Positions 54,275 to 63,973 of a DNA stretch of 64,000 nt are shown piece by piece. Both the position numbers and the translations under genes were made by a program. Positions within the stretch are counted from its first letter, which is position 1; every line of letters starts with the position of its first letter. Source of the stretch: Pedobacter nutrimenti (GTDB taxonomy: Bacteria; Bacteroidota; Bacteroidia; Sphingobacteriales; Sphingobacteriaceae); assembly GCF_003208655.1 (NCBI RefSeq), contig NZ_QKLU01000002.1, positions 1 to 64,000 on the forward strand, given 5' to 3'. The notes beneath the pieces were generated by a model. The model searched no databases, had not been told where the DNA came from, and worked only from the letters and a program-made list of their open reading frames with translations.

Positions 54275-55567
54275 TTAATTTCCTTTATTAAAAAGAATTT
54301 CCATTTCAATTTTGCCAGGTTCATTTCCCGTTTTAGTCCCTTTTAATTGCAGGTGCTCCAGGTTTTCTATGTAGGGACCTAGAAAAGGGAACATCTTCTG
54401 TTTTTTCATCTGATTAAAATCAATGTCCAGATATACAAAATATGGACTGGGTTTCATTGTTCCTGACCCAATTTTTTCTGAAGAAGTGCTTAAACTCAGA
54501 AAGTTCCGCCCGGTACTTGCATAAACACGATAAAGAGGAAATAAATCTCTGTTCCAAACTCCTTTTTCAGAAATAAATTGATGATCCCGAAGATAAGTAA
54601 AAAGTGCGCCGGGCTCAGGGCTTCCGATTTTTACCTGCAAGCGGGGCACCTGTACCTCCTTCAGCTGAACCTGGGCTGTCTTTTCAAAATCATCATTATA
54701 GACATAAGTAATTACCGAATCCGTCTGACTAAGGGTATTTTTAATTTCTGCATCGATGTAACCGCCGTAATATTTCATTAATCTGGCCTTTTCGAGCACA
54801 TGTCCTTTCAAATTAAATTCCGTTTTAGAGAAGGTTTTTTCAAGGTTTGCGTTCAACCAGAATTTCAAGACGCCTCCAGGCCCGGGTGCTAAAGCAGACA
54901 CAGACTGTGCAGGTGGGTTCAAATCATGGGTAGGAATAGTCCCCCGCAGTTGTAAAAGGTTGTGGTGAAATTCACCGGTACCTTTATAATTTTCAAAAAT
55001 GTAAGAAAACTCTGCTGGTTCTTTTTTCAGCAGCTGTAATCTTGGGTCCTGTGGATCCAATAAATTGTTTTTATTCAGTAAATCGGTTAAAACGTCTTTT
55101 GTCTGCGTTTTTTTTAAGCTATAAGAAAAGGCCAGTTCATTGGCGTTACAGGCCACGTTCAGTCTCCCATCAGTAGAATGCCCATAACTATTTCCTCCCT
55201 TATCTGTACTGAACTGGTTTATTTTCCATGAATTTTTAAGGTACTTCTTCAATGCAGCGGAATCGTTGATCTTAAGCACACAAAAGAAGCTGCTCAGCGG
55301 TTCCTTTTTTAAAGAATACAAAACAATGCTTGATGGCGCAGAAACTCCCTCAGGAATCAGCTTATTGTTTTTGTAGGCATTTAATGGTCCACCTGGATGC
55401 TTCAATTCAGAAAAAAGAAGTGCATCCAGGTTGATTTTAAAAATCAGCGCAGCATCTTTATGGACGGGTTGCCGGAGGGACTGATATTTCCGCAACTGCC
55501 AATAACCATAAATTGCTCCAAGCAACAACAATAAAAATATTGCTGCAATACGCAATTTCTTTACCAT
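54275..55567 (-). CDS. Membrane-anchored protein related to the DUF4836 neighbour
   Basis: A 430-residue protein with one N-terminal helix (residues 6-24, IAAIFLLLLLGAIYGYWQL) and a long extracytoplasmic part. HKDAALIFKINLDALLFSEL near 36 resembles the start of the mature DUF4836 protein beside it (IPADALAVITLKGNNLTKLL), so the two may be distant paralogues. No catalytic motif is seen. It follows that gene by 5 bases in the same transcription unit. Function unknown. Confidence 0.6.
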   Translation of the reverse strand: MVKKLRIAAIFLLLLLGAIYGYWQLRKYQSLRQPVHKDAALIFKINLDALLFSELKHPGGPLNAYKNNKLIPEGVSAPSSIVLYSLKKEPLSSFFCVLKINDSAALKKYLKNSWKINQFSTDKGGNSYGHSTDGRLNVACNANELAFSYSLKKTQTKDVLTDLLNKNNLLDPQDPRLQLLKKEPAEFSYIFENYKGTGEFHHNLLQLRGTIPTHDLNPPAQSVSALAPGPGGVLKFWLNANLEKTFSKTEFNLKGHVLEKARLMKYYGGYIDAEIKNTLSQTDSVITYVYNDDFEKTAQVQLKEVQVPRLQVKIGSPEPGALFTYLRDHQFISEKGVWNRDLFPLYRVYASTGRNFLSLSTSSEKIGSGTMKPSPYFVYLDIDFNQMKKQKMFPFLGPYIENLEHLQLKGTKTGNEPGKIEMEILFNKGN

Positions 55568-55572
55568 GTCTT

Positions 55573-57579
55573 TTATTTTTTAAAGTCTTCAACCAAAGAG
55601 ATCAGGTAGGTTAATGCATTTTTTTGTCCGGCAGGGATGTCCATGCTCACTTCACCTGAAAAAGTATCGCCCTCTATCTGATCCGATTTAAGATAAATGT
55701 CTCCCATCGCACTTAAAACTTTATTTGTTCTTTTTATTTTATCAGGATTACCCAATTCTTCGGCAGGAATCTTTCCGACAAGTTTTTTAGCACTGAAGTA
55801 AGCCGCATAATTTGTATTGGAGAGCATTCTTCTGTTTCTGGAAGAAAGGCTTCCGGAGAACCGGTCACCTGCAATCTGCTCCATTTCTACAGCATCGCTG
55901 CCCAAAAAGATGATCCCTTTACGAATCGTAAAATAAAGGGTCATTGGACTTTTTGGAAAAGCAAGTTCATAGTAAGGCCCATTATTTTTTACCACTTGTT
56001 TTTTCAGACCGTAAGCAATCAGTTTATTGATCAGGCGGGTATCTTCCGTTGAAATCATACAGAGAAAGTCGGGCAGGGTTTCTTTTTTTGTTTTCTGAAC
56101 CTCTTTAGTCTCGAAATTCTCTTCATTGTACTCGTAAGTTTTATAACTGACTTCCCGTTGTTTTAATCCGTTAAATGCAAAAAGGACATCTCCTTTTACC
56201 ACCTTACTTACAGCCTGCTCGTCCAGCAACAAAGAAATCAAATCTGTTGCAAGGCTAATTTCATCGGCATAGGGACTCGAAGCGTACATCCTGGAAGTTA
56301 AACCTGGATATTCTTCCAGGTAGGCTTTTGAGTCCATAGCATAGCCCACATAACCAATCAGTTTATCCTCGTTCAGGTAGTTTAAAAATTCTTTGTTGAT
56401 TTTCCTGCTGTTCACTTTTTTGAAAACGCGGGCCATATCCTGAGAAAAGGTTATAGAGGTGTTGATTTTTATGGACTGTTCATTCAGGTAAAGCCTCGCG
56501 TTGGCAGTTCCATAACCATTCAAAAAATTTATCCCTTTAAAGTAATTGCTCTGCGGCAGATAAGCCTGTAAAAGTCGATCTGCCCCTGATATCCAGACGG
56601 TAACTTCTGCATTTGGATCAATACTTTTTTTAAAGTCTTTATTGTCCTGAATAGAGTTGCTGGTTTTCTCGTTGAAAAAGCCTTCTGTTTTCTTTATCGC
56701 CCAATCTGACAACAGCCTTTTTTTAATCCGGAGATCGGCATAATAACTACTGTCTGCAGAGGCTGGTACAGTTTCCTCCACAGCGCCCAGCATTTCCTCT
56801 TTTGGTTCAGCTTCTTTTACAACAGGGGGCTTGATGATCCTTTTTTTCCGGGGATGCCTTTGCCCTTTTTTTACATTTTTTTTCGTTTTACCCGATTTGG
56901 ACTTTCTAATTTGTGGTTTTTCGGGCTGAGGTATTTGCTGTGCCTGCACAACCGTTACCGCAGAATCCACTGCAACAGTCATCGCCTGATCTGCAACCAC
57001 TGCAGCAGAATCAGCTACCGCTGTCGCAGCTGCAGCTGCGCTCGCATCATAAGCGCTTAAACCAAAACGCTTACGCACATCTAGCCTGGAAAAATAACCA
57101 CTTTTCTCCTCCGCTTTAACAAAAAGCAACATCTGCTCATCCCAAATAACAATACCCGTTGAATCCTCATCGCAATACGTTCTGATCTTTCCCTTTAAAT
57201 GGAAAGACTTTCCAGCGCCGCTATAGAGCTCATCTACTTGAGCCACATTTTTTACCGGCGCCAGGAAACAGTTATAAGTTACACTGTCATTACTTTGATT
57301 GTAATAATAAAAAGTAGAAGATAAATCAAAACCAAGATCATCCAGGCTTTTAAATGTCTTATTGCCCGAACGCGAAAGTTTATTTAAAACTTTTTCTCCA
57401 AGAAAAGTGTGGTTAAACTCTTCAACGGACAAAAGTTTAGTCAGGTTATTTCCCTTTAGGGTAATCACCGCAAGGGCGTCGGCTGGTATCTTTTTGCTTA
57501 GATCCTGAGCGTTGATATTAAAACTGCCCAGCAGGAAAGCAAAAATTGCGGCCCATTTAAAAATAAGATCGGTTTTCAT
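55573..57579 (-). CDS. DUF4836 family secreted protein with low-complexity insert
   Basis: A 668-residue protein with a signal peptide (cleavage near FNINAQ, residue 25). The mature N-terminus (IPADALAVITLKGNNLTKLL) is typical of DUF4836. Residues 180-262 are an insert, first Ala/Val-rich and then Lys/Arg/Pro-rich (KSKSGKTKKNVKKGQRHPRK), which breaks the domain. The C-terminal 400 residues resume a folded beta/alpha pattern. Role unknown; the family is common in Bacteroidota envelopes. It lies 35 bases downstream of a lipoprotein gene and 5 bases before its possible paralogue. Confidence 0.72.
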   Translation of the reverse strand: MKTDLIFKWAAIFAFLLGSFNINAQDLSKKIPADALAVITLKGNNLTKLLSVEEFNHTFLGEKVLNKLSRSGNKTFKSLDDLGFDLSSTFYYYNQSNDSVTYNCFLAPVKNVAQVDELYSGAGKSFHLKGKIRTYCDEDSTGIVIWDEQMLLFVKAEEKSGYFSRLDVRKRFGLSAYDASAAAAATAVADSAAVVADQAMTVAVDSAVTVVQAQQIPQPEKPQIRKSKSGKTKKNVKKGQRHPRKKRIIKPPVVKEAEPKEEMLGAVEETVPASADSSYYADLRIKKRLLSDWAIKKTEGFFNEKTSNSIQDNKDFKKSIDPNAEVTVWISGADRLLQAYLPQSNYFKGINFLNGYGTANARLYLNEQSIKINTSITFSQDMARVFKKVNSRKINKEFLNYLNEDKLIGYVGYAMDSKAYLEEYPGLTSRMYASSPYADEISLATDLISLLLDEQAVSKVVKGDVLFAFNGLKQREVSYKTYEYNEENFETKEVQKTKKETLPDFLCMISTEDTRLINKLIAYGLKKQVVKNNGPYYELAFPKSPMTLYFTIRKGIIFLGSDAVEMEQIAGDRFSGSLSSRNRRMLSNTNYAAYFSAKKLVGKIPAEELGNPDKIKRTNKVLSAMGDIYLKSDQIEGDTFSGEVSMDIPAGQKNALTYLISLVEDFKK

Positions 57580-57614
57580 TAGATAGATGTTAGCATAGGT
57601 GTAAAAGATGTAAT

Positions 57615-58292
57615 TTATTTTGTAAGTACAATTGTATTGGAAATGTTTGTTTTGCCATTAATCAACCCCATTACAGAAGTATTCAGCATAATGGCCTTTT
57701 TACTTTTGGATAATTTGCCAAGGGTATTGGAATAGGAAGCAATTGGTTTTCCAAAACGGTATATACTGGTATAACTGGCTTCTTTGAAAACGTTTCTGGC
57801 CTCTGGTTTTAGCTTATTATATTGCAATATGGCTTCTTTAGCATAAGTATAATTGCGCTGAAAAATTCCATTTGCGGGCTCATAGCTATAGGAGGAGTTA
57901 CTGATTACATTTACTTTCAGTTTTTTGAGTACAGTCTGATTCAGGTTATTGATGTTGGAGATGTGCTCAAATGAAAAGCTTACACTGGCAATAAAATTCT
58001 CAAAGTCAATCTTTTTCTGAACATTGCTTATTCCTTTTGTCTTTTTTAAATAAGCAACGACTTCTCCCATTTCCTGCTGAATCTTCTGTCTGGAAGGCAC
58101 TTTATAACCTCCGGCACTATCGAGCAGCATCAGTGAAGCGACTTTAGCCTTGCTGGCGCTCAGGTTTAAGGTAAGGCTGGCTGTTCCCGATCCGTTTTCC
58201 TGTACATTGACCTCTTCTATGACCTGGAAACAGGAACACAGGAAACAGCACAGCAGCAGGCCCAGGGCCGGCAAATAATTTTTCGCAATCAT
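57615..58292 (-). CDS. Lipoprotein of unknown function
   Basis: A 225-residue lipoprotein; the signal peptide runs into a lipobox-like FLCSC, making Cys21 the probable lipidated residue. The mature part looks like a beta-rich fold (VNVQENGSGTASLTLNLSAS near 28). Its gene is the first of a three-gene run with the two DUF4836-like proteins, so the three may form one envelope complex. It starts 20 bases after the rfbA stop. No family is recognised. Confidence 0.65.
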   Translation of the reverse strand: MIAKNYLPALGLLLCCFLCSCFQVIEEVNVQENGSGTASLTLNLSASKAKVASLMLLDSAGGYKVPSRQKIQQEMGEVVAYLKKTKGISNVQKKIDFENFIASVSFSFEHISNINNLNQTVLKKLKVNVISNSSYSYEPANGIFQRNYTYAKEAILQYNKLKPEARNVFKEASYTSIYRFGKPIASYSNTLGKLSKSKKAIMLNTSVMGLINGKTNISNTIVLTK

Positions 58293-58312
58293 AGGTAGGT
58301 TAAAGCGTTAAA

Positions 58313-59173
58313 TTATTTTGTGATCTTTAGCAAATATGCTCCATATCCACTTTTCACTAAGGGTTCGGCAATGATGCGAAGTTGCGCTCTGTCAATAAAG
58401 CCCATGCGGTAAGCCACCTCTTCAATACAACCAATTTTTAGTCCCTGGCGCTCTTCAATGACCTGTACAAATTGTCCTGCCTGCATCAGTGAAGTAAAGG
58501 TACCGGTATCCAACCAGGCAGTCCCTCTGCTGAGCACGCCCACTTTAAGTTTTCCCTGCTCCAGATATACCTTATTGACATCTGTAATTTCGTACTCCCC
58601 TCTTGGAGATGGTTTAATGTTTTTAGCAATCTCCACCACCGAGTTGTCATAGAAATAAAGTCCCGGGACAGCATAATCGGATTTTGGTTCAGTTGGTTTT
58701 TCTTCTATAGAAATGGCCTTCTTGTTTTCATCAAACTCAACTACGCCATATCGCTCCGGATCGGCCACACGATAGGCAAATACAACGCCGCCATCCGGAT
58801 CCGAACTGCCCTGTAAAAGTTTGGCCATTCCATCGCCATAAAATATATTATCTCCCAGTACCAAAGCGACTTTGTCCTGACCTATAAAATCTGCCCCGAT
58901 CACAAAAGCCTGGGCCAGTCCGTTAGGTTCTTCTTGTACTGCATAGGAAAATTTACAGCCTAAACGGCTTCCGTCACCCAGCAGGCGTTCAAAATTCGGA
59001 AGATCATGTGGGGTGGAAATGATCAGGATTTCCCTGATCCCGGCCAGCATCAAAGTAGAAAGTGGGTAATAGATCATCGGTTTATCATAAACCGGCATCA
59101 TTTGTTTGCTCATCACCAAGGTTAAAGGATGCAGTCTTGTACCGCTTCCCCCTGCTAAAATTATTCCTTTCAA
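58313..59173 (-). CDS. rfbA: Glucose-1-phosphate thymidylyltransferase
   Basis: A 286-residue nucleotidyltransferase that makes dTDP-glucose, the first step to dTDP-rhamnose. [20 protein letters not shown] at 3-22 is the nucleotide loop with the catalytic Arg; [33 protein letters not shown] and [15 protein letters not shown] follow as in all RmlA proteins. It is not in the polysaccharide cluster but 41 kb away among housekeeping genes, while rfbD is in that cluster. rfbB and rfbC are not in the window. Confidence 0.96.
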   Translation of the reverse strand: MKGIILAGGSGTRLHPLTLVMSKQMMPVYDKPMIYYPLSTLMLAGIREILIISTPHDLPNFERLLGDGSRLGCKFSYAVQEEPNGLAQAFVIGADFIGQDKVALVLGDNIFYGDGMAKLLQGSSDPDGGVVFAYRVADPERYGVVEFDENKKAISIEEKPTEPKSDYAVPGLYFYDNSVVEIAKNIKPSPRGEYEITDVNKVYLEQGKLKVGVLSRGTAWLDTGTFTSLMQAGQFVQVIEERQGLKIGCIEEVAYRMGFIDRAQLRIIAEPLVKSGYGAYLLKITK

Positions 59174-59209
59174 GTTTATTTGGTTTTAGTTTTTAACATT
59201 AAAATTTTT

Positions 59210-59773
59210 TCAGATCTGATGCACACTGTTTTCCAGTTCTGCATACCATTCTTCTCCATACTTTCTAATCAGGGGCCCCTTTAAAAACTGGTATACCGGA
59301 ACCTTGAGTTCACGCCCAAAAGTACAGGCATCTTTACATATGCTCCACCGGTCATAATTCAGCACATCAAATTCAGGATACTGGGTAATCCGAATCGGAT
59401 ATAAATGGCAGGAAATCGGTTTCTGCCAATCCACCAGACCTTGTTCGTAGGCTTTTTCTATGGCACATTTTGTAATGCCGTTTTCAAAGGTGACATAAGC
59501 ACATTCCTTATGCCCATCCACACATGGCGTGGTTAAATCCCCGTCTGCATCTACTACTGAAGTCCCATATTCTTCTATAGCTGCAATACCCTTTTCGGCA
59601 AGCAGGTGCCGGATTTTGGGATAAATATCTTCAAGTATGGCTTTCTCCGATTGATCCAATGGTGCCCCGGAATCACCCTCTACACAGCAAATCCCCTTGC
59701 ATTTATTTAAATTGCACACAAAATTTTCATGAATCACCTCTTCGTGCACCAGGGTATTTTGAACTTCTATCAT
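59210..59773 (-). CDS. DUF3109 family Cys-rich protein
   Basis: A 187-residue protein with an N-terminal Cys cluster (CNLNKCKGICC near residues 20-30) and further Cys at CVDGHKECAY, CAIEKAY, ISCHLYP and CKDAC. This is the DUF3109 pattern, distantly like YkgJ-type zinc/iron-chelating proteins. It probably binds a metal or an Fe-S cluster in the cytoplasm. The start overlaps the upstream DUF3108 gene by 4 bases (ATGA), so the two are coupled. No reaction is known to me. Confidence 0.85.
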   Translation of the reverse strand: MIEVQNTLVHEEVIHENFVCNLNKCKGICCVEGDSGAPLDQSEKAILEDIYPKIRHLLAEKGIAAIEEYGTSVVDADGDLTTPCVDGHKECAYVTFENGITKCAIEKAYEQGLVDWQKPISCHLYPIRITQYPEFDVLNYDRWSICKDACTFGRELKVPVYQFLKGPLIRKYGEEWYAELENSVHQI

Positions 59774-60555
59774 TTTTCTTCAATTTGAGCCAAAGGATAT
59801 TTAAGTCCGGTGGCTGATTTAATCTCCATGGTAACCGCTCCGACAAGAATCTCTACCTGCGCTTTAACAGGTACACGGTTGTTGTCATCCGTTATCCAAA
59901 GATACAGTTTACTGTCCTTTCTGAAAATCCGTCCGGGTTGTATGGAAGGACTAAATTTAAGGCACCTGATTTTACCCAGTTTAGTTTTGATGACCTCTTT
60001 TCCTATATATTCAATTTTCAACTGGCTGATCCCATCCTGCAAAAAATAATTAAGTGCAAACTGGTCGCCTGATTTAATATTTGACAAGTCAAGGCTCCTG
60101 GCAAAATAATAAGCCGAAACCAGGTCAAAGGTTTGATTCGTCGGCCCCGTAAAAGTCCCTCTGTTGGAAACTACTTTTTTTGTGCTTTGCGTAAACCTGG
60201 CTTTATCCTCTCTGCGGTAACTCGACTCCCGGATGTTTTCCTGATAAAAGTAAGGGGTTAGGTTATCCTTATCAATATAAGAATCGTAATGGTCCCTTAT
60301 TTTATAAAAAATATCAAATGTTCCCGAGGTCCGGGCGTCTACCACCAGTTTATAAGTCGGTTTGTCATCAAATTTCAAATCGGAGTTCAGCACTTTTAAT
60401 GTTCCCTCAGCAGCAGTAATAAAACCATACCTGAGTTTATATTCCAATACCTCACCCGCCTGAAAAACAGGTTCTTTTTTGACGGGAAGCTCCTGGGAAA
60501 AAACACTTAAACTAAGAATTACAAAAGCAACTGCTACAAAAAAAGTGTACCTCAT
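59770..60555 (-). CDS. DUF3108 family secreted protein
   Basis: A 261-residue protein from the ATG at 60555, chosen because it places the signal peptide (MRYTFFVAVAFVILSLSVFS) at the very start; an ATG at 60582 is in frame. The mature part follows DUF3108: FQAGEVLEYKLRYGFITAAE near 32, then a lipocalin-like run of beta strands (FDIFYKIRDHYDSYID). It is probably periplasmic or on the outer membrane. It sits 32 bases after a DUF2480 gene. Function unknown, although the family is near universal in the phylum. Confidence 0.82.
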   Translation of the reverse strand: MRYTFFVAVAFVILSLSVFSQELPVKKEPVFQAGEVLEYKLRYGFITAAEGTLKVLNSDLKFDDKPTYKLVVDARTSGTFDIFYKIRDHYDSYIDKDNLTPYFYQENIRESSYRREDKARFTQSTKKVVSNRGTFTGPTNQTFDLVSAYYFARSLDLSNIKSGDQFALNYFLQDGISQLKIEYIGKEVIKTKLGKIRCLKFSPSIQPGRIFRKDSKLYLWITDDNNRVPVKAQVEILVGAVTMEIKSATGLKYPLAQIEEK

Positions 60556-60587
60556 ACCCGACCCATGCAAAAAGCTCTCCAAAAACT

Positions 60588-61103
60588 TTAGTCTTTTCGC
60601 TTATAGATGGGCACAGTTGAACATGGCTCACCGTACATGATGCTCTTTACAACCGGTCTGAGCAAATTAGTGAGCTCTACATAGGCCGAAACCGGAACCT
60701 CTATATCTGCGCAACCTTTGACCACCACACGTTCACCTGAAAATGAAGAAACATCTATTTTTGCAAGGGCCTTACTAAACAATACCGCTTCCAGTACATC
60801 TGCATTTCCAAATACGACTTCATGGGCAAAAGGCTGCATCTTACTTGCCAGCAACATATAAGCCCAGGTTGGAACAATGGCGTCTGCAGAGCAGATAACA
60901 GCCACATTTTTATCCTGGTATTGCGCCCAGTCATGCTCCTTTATGAACTCCCTGAAATCTTTCTCGCGAAGGATCAGACCATGAAAAAGATTATCCTTCA
61001 GGTCGTACACCAACCGCTCTCCTTTATGATGGTAATCTTCCAGATTAAGGGTAATCAAACCACTGGAACTCACCTTATTTACAAAATTCTCCTGAATATC
61101 CAT
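60588..61103 (-). CDS. DUF2480 family protein
   Basis: A 171-residue cytoplasmic protein with the DUF2480 pattern: FVNKVSSSGLITLNLEDYHH at 7-26, DLKDNLFHGLILREKDFREF, then CADIEVPVSAYVELTNLLRP and the C-terminal SIMYGEPCSTVPIYKR. The family is found widely in Bacteroidota and often beside Fe-S-cluster or SUF genes, which are not in this window. It starts after the ppiD terminator and heads the DUF2480-DUF3108-DUF3109 unit. Function not established. Confidence 0.85.
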   Translation of the reverse strand: MDIQENFVNKVSSSGLITLNLEDYHHKGERLVYDLKDNLFHGLILREKDFREFIKEHDWAQYQDKNVAVICSADAIVPTWAYMLLASKMQPFAHEVVFGNADVLEAVLFSKALAKIDVSSFSGERVVVKGCADIEVPVSAYVELTNLLRPVVKSIMYGEPCSTVPIYKRKD

Positions 61104-61120
61104 TTTTTGCTACAAAAAAA

Positions 61121-61145
61121 AACCGGAAGCATTAAACTTCCGGTT
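61121..61145 (-). terminator. Rho-independent terminator after ppiD
   Basis: AACCGGAAG (61121-61129) pairs exactly with CTTCCGGTT (61137-61145) over a 7-base loop. Seven or more T follow on the minus strand (A run at 61114-61122 on the plus strand). It lies 21 bases past the ppiD stop. Confidence 0.9.
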
Positions 61146-61166
61146 ACAAAATTACGTAAAATAAGA

Positions 61167-63266
61167 TTAATAGAATTTCACCCTATTGTCTTTTATCTTG
61201 CTTTTATCCTGAAGCGCCTGGAAAGCGGAGCCTAAGGCACGCTGACCTACGCTAAGCAGCATCGTTTCTTTTTGCTTATAAGTATTTGCCAATGGAGCAG
61301 GGTTTGTAAAGGCAGCAACAGTAAAGGCATAAACACCATGATCACCAGCAACCGGGCTGGAAACTTTATTTACAGCTGAACCAAAAACAGTACCAATCAA
61401 TTTATTCTCCTGACCTACTCCAGGAAGGACCGGGTTACCGAAAACAATATTTTCTACTGGAACAACCTGCTTACCTACTTTTTGGGCCACCTGATTTAAA
61501 TTACCCGCTCCTTTTAAAGCATTGTTCAATTTTTCAGTTAATGTCTTAGCTTTTACGGCCTGACGAACCATTGGTTCAATATCTTTTTTAACCGATTCCA
61601 AAGGCAACAATCCTTTTGGTTTAATATCCGTTAAACGGGCAACAACAAATGCATTTTCCATTTGATAAACCTGCCCTAATACATCACCTTTTGCAGCAGC
61701 ATAAGCATCTTTAATCAGTGGACGTGGGTTATCCAGGCCTGGGGCATAACCCTGACTGGCGGTTACTTTATCTGCTACGCCAACGGTATAGCCTTTTTTC
61801 TGAGCCAGGCTGCTGAAGTTATCTCCTTTTGCTTCATTCAGGAAACCAGTTGCCTTTTTATAAGCCGCATCTTTTGTTTTGCTACTGGAAGTTAAGTTTT
61901 TCTCAATGTAAGCCAATTTAGCCACTTTAGAAGACCCAACTTGTTTTTCTATTTTAATCAGGTGCACACCATATTGTGAGCGCACAACTTTCAGGTCTCC
62001 TGCTTTACCATTAAAGGCTGCGTTTTCAAATTCAGGGACCATTTGTCCGCGGGCAAATGTACCCAGTTCGCCACCTTTGTCTTTAGAACCCGGATCTGAA
62101 CTGTATTGTGCTGCCAGACTGGCCAGGCTTGTTCCTTTTTCAACAAGTCCTTTTAAGGAGTCTGCGAGTTTTACGGCTTTATCTGTACCACCAACTTTAG
62201 CTGCATCGATAAGAATATGACTGGCTTTTACTGAATCTGGTGAAAATCTGGTATCCACCACTTTAACGAGTTTGTAGGAATTGCCCGACAATTTAGGTCC
62301 GTAGAAGCTACCGGCTGGAAGTGCAAATACTGCAGAATCAACAGCTTTATCGAGTTTACCTTTAGAAAGGTATACATAAGGAACCTTTACATCGGAGTTA
62401 ATGGCCGAAAATAAAGAGTCATTTTTTGCTGTTTTAAAATCTACAGCTAGTTTTTCAATTTGATTTTTAACCGCAGCTGAATCTTCTTTTGTAGGGTTTA
62501 CACTAAAGGAAACATATTCAAAAGATCTGGTCTCTGCAGGATTATCAAATAAGTTTTTATGCTCATTGTAATAATCTGAGTAATCCGATTCCGATAATTT
62601 CAATGTCGCATCTGCAATAGAAGCATAATCCAGGTTGACATAATCAAATTTAGCCAGTTTATTTCTGTTTTGATATTCATCATTGGCCTCAATAGTGGTC
62701 ACATACACTGAATTTTTAATCAGGTTACCATATTTTTTTTGCAATGCTTGTTTTTCAATCTCCGCCTGCAAAAGATCCCACTGGCTTTTCAATTGAGGAT
62801 TTTTGGAAGACTGCTTTAAACTGTTAATAACAGCTGCACGGTCTACCTGACCTGTTTGCGGATTTCCAAAATACTGAGCGATCAGCGGGCTTGGATTTTT
62901 ACCTTGCAATAGATCATATAATTCATCACCCGATACAGTCAGGCCAATACGACCATATTCTTTAGCAAGCAGGATATTTGCCACTTCACCGTTCCAAACA
63001 TTTTCAACAGCCATCGCCTGCATCTGTGGATTTGAACTTCCACCGTATTGCTGCTTGAACTGCGCTTCGCTTTGCTCTACTTTTTTGCCAAATTCTTCGA
63101 TGCCTATCTCTTGGCCATCAACTGATCCTACTACCCTTTGAGAATCAGCCCAAAAAGGCTTACCTACTTTGATTGCATCGCTCAACAAAAATGCAACAAT
63201 TGCAAAACCGATAAAGCCTATAAGAATAAAGCCGGCACGGTTACGCAAAAATGTCATTAAACCCAT
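61167..63266 (-). CDS. ppiD: Inner-membrane peptidyl-prolyl isomerase PpiD (SurA_N/parvulin)
   Basis: A 699-residue chaperone. One N-terminal helix (residues 12-33, FILIGFIGFAIVAFLLSDAI) anchors it in the inner membrane, a SurA-type N-domain follows (about 40-260), and a parvulin domain sits near residues 345-445 (VKASHILIDA, then GGELGTFARGQMVPEFENAA and YGVHLIKIE). The rest is a C-terminal helical domain. PpiD assists folding of exported proteins as they leave the Sec channel. It is a single-gene unit with its own terminator. Confidence 0.92.
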   Translation of the reverse strand: MGLMTFLRNRAGFILIGFIGFAIVAFLLSDAIKVGKPFWADSQRVVGSVDGQEIGIEEFGKKVEQSEAQFKQQYGGSSNPQMQAMAVENVWNGEVANILLAKEYGRIGLTVSGDELYDLLQGKNPSPLIAQYFGNPQTGQVDRAAVINSLKQSSKNPQLKSQWDLLQAEIEKQALQKKYGNLIKNSVYVTTIEANDEYQNRNKLAKFDYVNLDYASIADATLKLSESDYSDYYNEHKNLFDNPAETRSFEYVSFSVNPTKEDSAAVKNQIEKLAVDFKTAKNDSLFSAINSDVKVPYVYLSKGKLDKAVDSAVFALPAGSFYGPKLSGNSYKLVKVVDTRFSPDSVKASHILIDAAKVGGTDKAVKLADSLKGLVEKGTSLASLAAQYSSDPGSKDKGGELGTFARGQMVPEFENAAFNGKAGDLKVVRSQYGVHLIKIEKQVGSSKVAKLAYIEKNLTSSSKTKDAAYKKATGFLNEAKGDNFSSLAQKKGYTVGVADKVTASQGYAPGLDNPRPLIKDAYAAAKGDVLGQVYQMENAFVVARLTDIKPKGLLPLESVKKDIEPMVRQAVKAKTLTEKLNNALKGAGNLNQVAQKVGKQVVPVENIVFGNPVLPGVGQENKLIGTVFGSAVNKVSSPVAGDHGVYAFTVAAFTNPAPLANTYKQKETMLLSVGQRALGSAFQALQDKSKIKDNRVKFY

Positions 63267-63397
63267 AATAATTCTTATTTATAATTTTTTTTTAAGAGGG
63301 CGCAAGATACAACTTTTGCCAAAAAAAGAAAATATTAAAATGTTTTTGAATAAGTATTTATAAATTAAGGAAATAAGCAAGCCAAAATACAGATAAC

Positions 63398-63973
63398 TTA
63401 AGGGTCTAAATCTCCCTTAACGTAAGTGGTTCCACTGGCCTGTTCGAAGCTTGTGGTGCTAAAATCTTCCGGCGCAGAAAAGTTAATGGCATCCACATAA
63501 GACCCATCTGGTCTTTTCATTTTACCCTTTGGGGAAAAGAATTTTTTTTGACGCTGGTCCCAGGTGAGTTCTTCCGTCAAAAAGGTCATATTATCGGTCA
63601 CCACGACAACATTCTTTTTAAAAACAGTCAGTTGTTCGGTTTCTTTCATGATCGCATAATCGGAGGTAATGCTCCCCGTTTTTGCCAACTGGTCCCCATA
63701 AAAATCAATATTAACCCCTTTGGGCATTTCCTGGTACTGGTTTCCCGTTTTTGGACTGACTTTATCCAGCACAGGGGCAAAACCTTTGGCTTTAACTTTA
63801 GCAGAATCGCTATAAATTACCTCTACCCCCAATGACCTGTCTTTTGTCAGCGCTACTTTATTCGCAGACAATGCTGCCGCCTTCTTCAAATCATCATCAG
63901 AACAAGAGGAGAGCGTCGTTTGTAAAAAAAACAATAAAACGATTACACCAGAGAATATGCCACGGGCATTCAT
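63398..63973 (-). CDS. lptC: LPS export periplasmic protein LptC
   Basis: A 191-residue protein. An N-terminal export signal ends in TTLSSC, a lipobox-like site, so the Bacteroidota form may be lipid-anchored. The mature part is LptC-like: GVEVIYSDSAKVKAKGFAPV near 49, then DFYGDQLAKTGSITSDYAIM and TEELTWDQRQKKFFSPKGKM, the beta-jellyroll repeats that pass LPS from LptF/G to LptA. It starts directly after the gene at the right edge. Confidence 0.88.
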   Translation of the reverse strand: MNARGIFSGVIVLLFFLQTTLSSCSDDDLKKAAALSANKVALTKDRSLGVEVIYSDSAKVKAKGFAPVLDKVSPKTGNQYQEMPKGVNIDFYGDQLAKTGSITSDYAIMKETEQLTVFKKNVVVVTDNMTFLTEELTWDQRQKKFFSPKGKMKRPDGSYVDAINFSAPEDFSTTSFEQASGTTYVKGDLDP

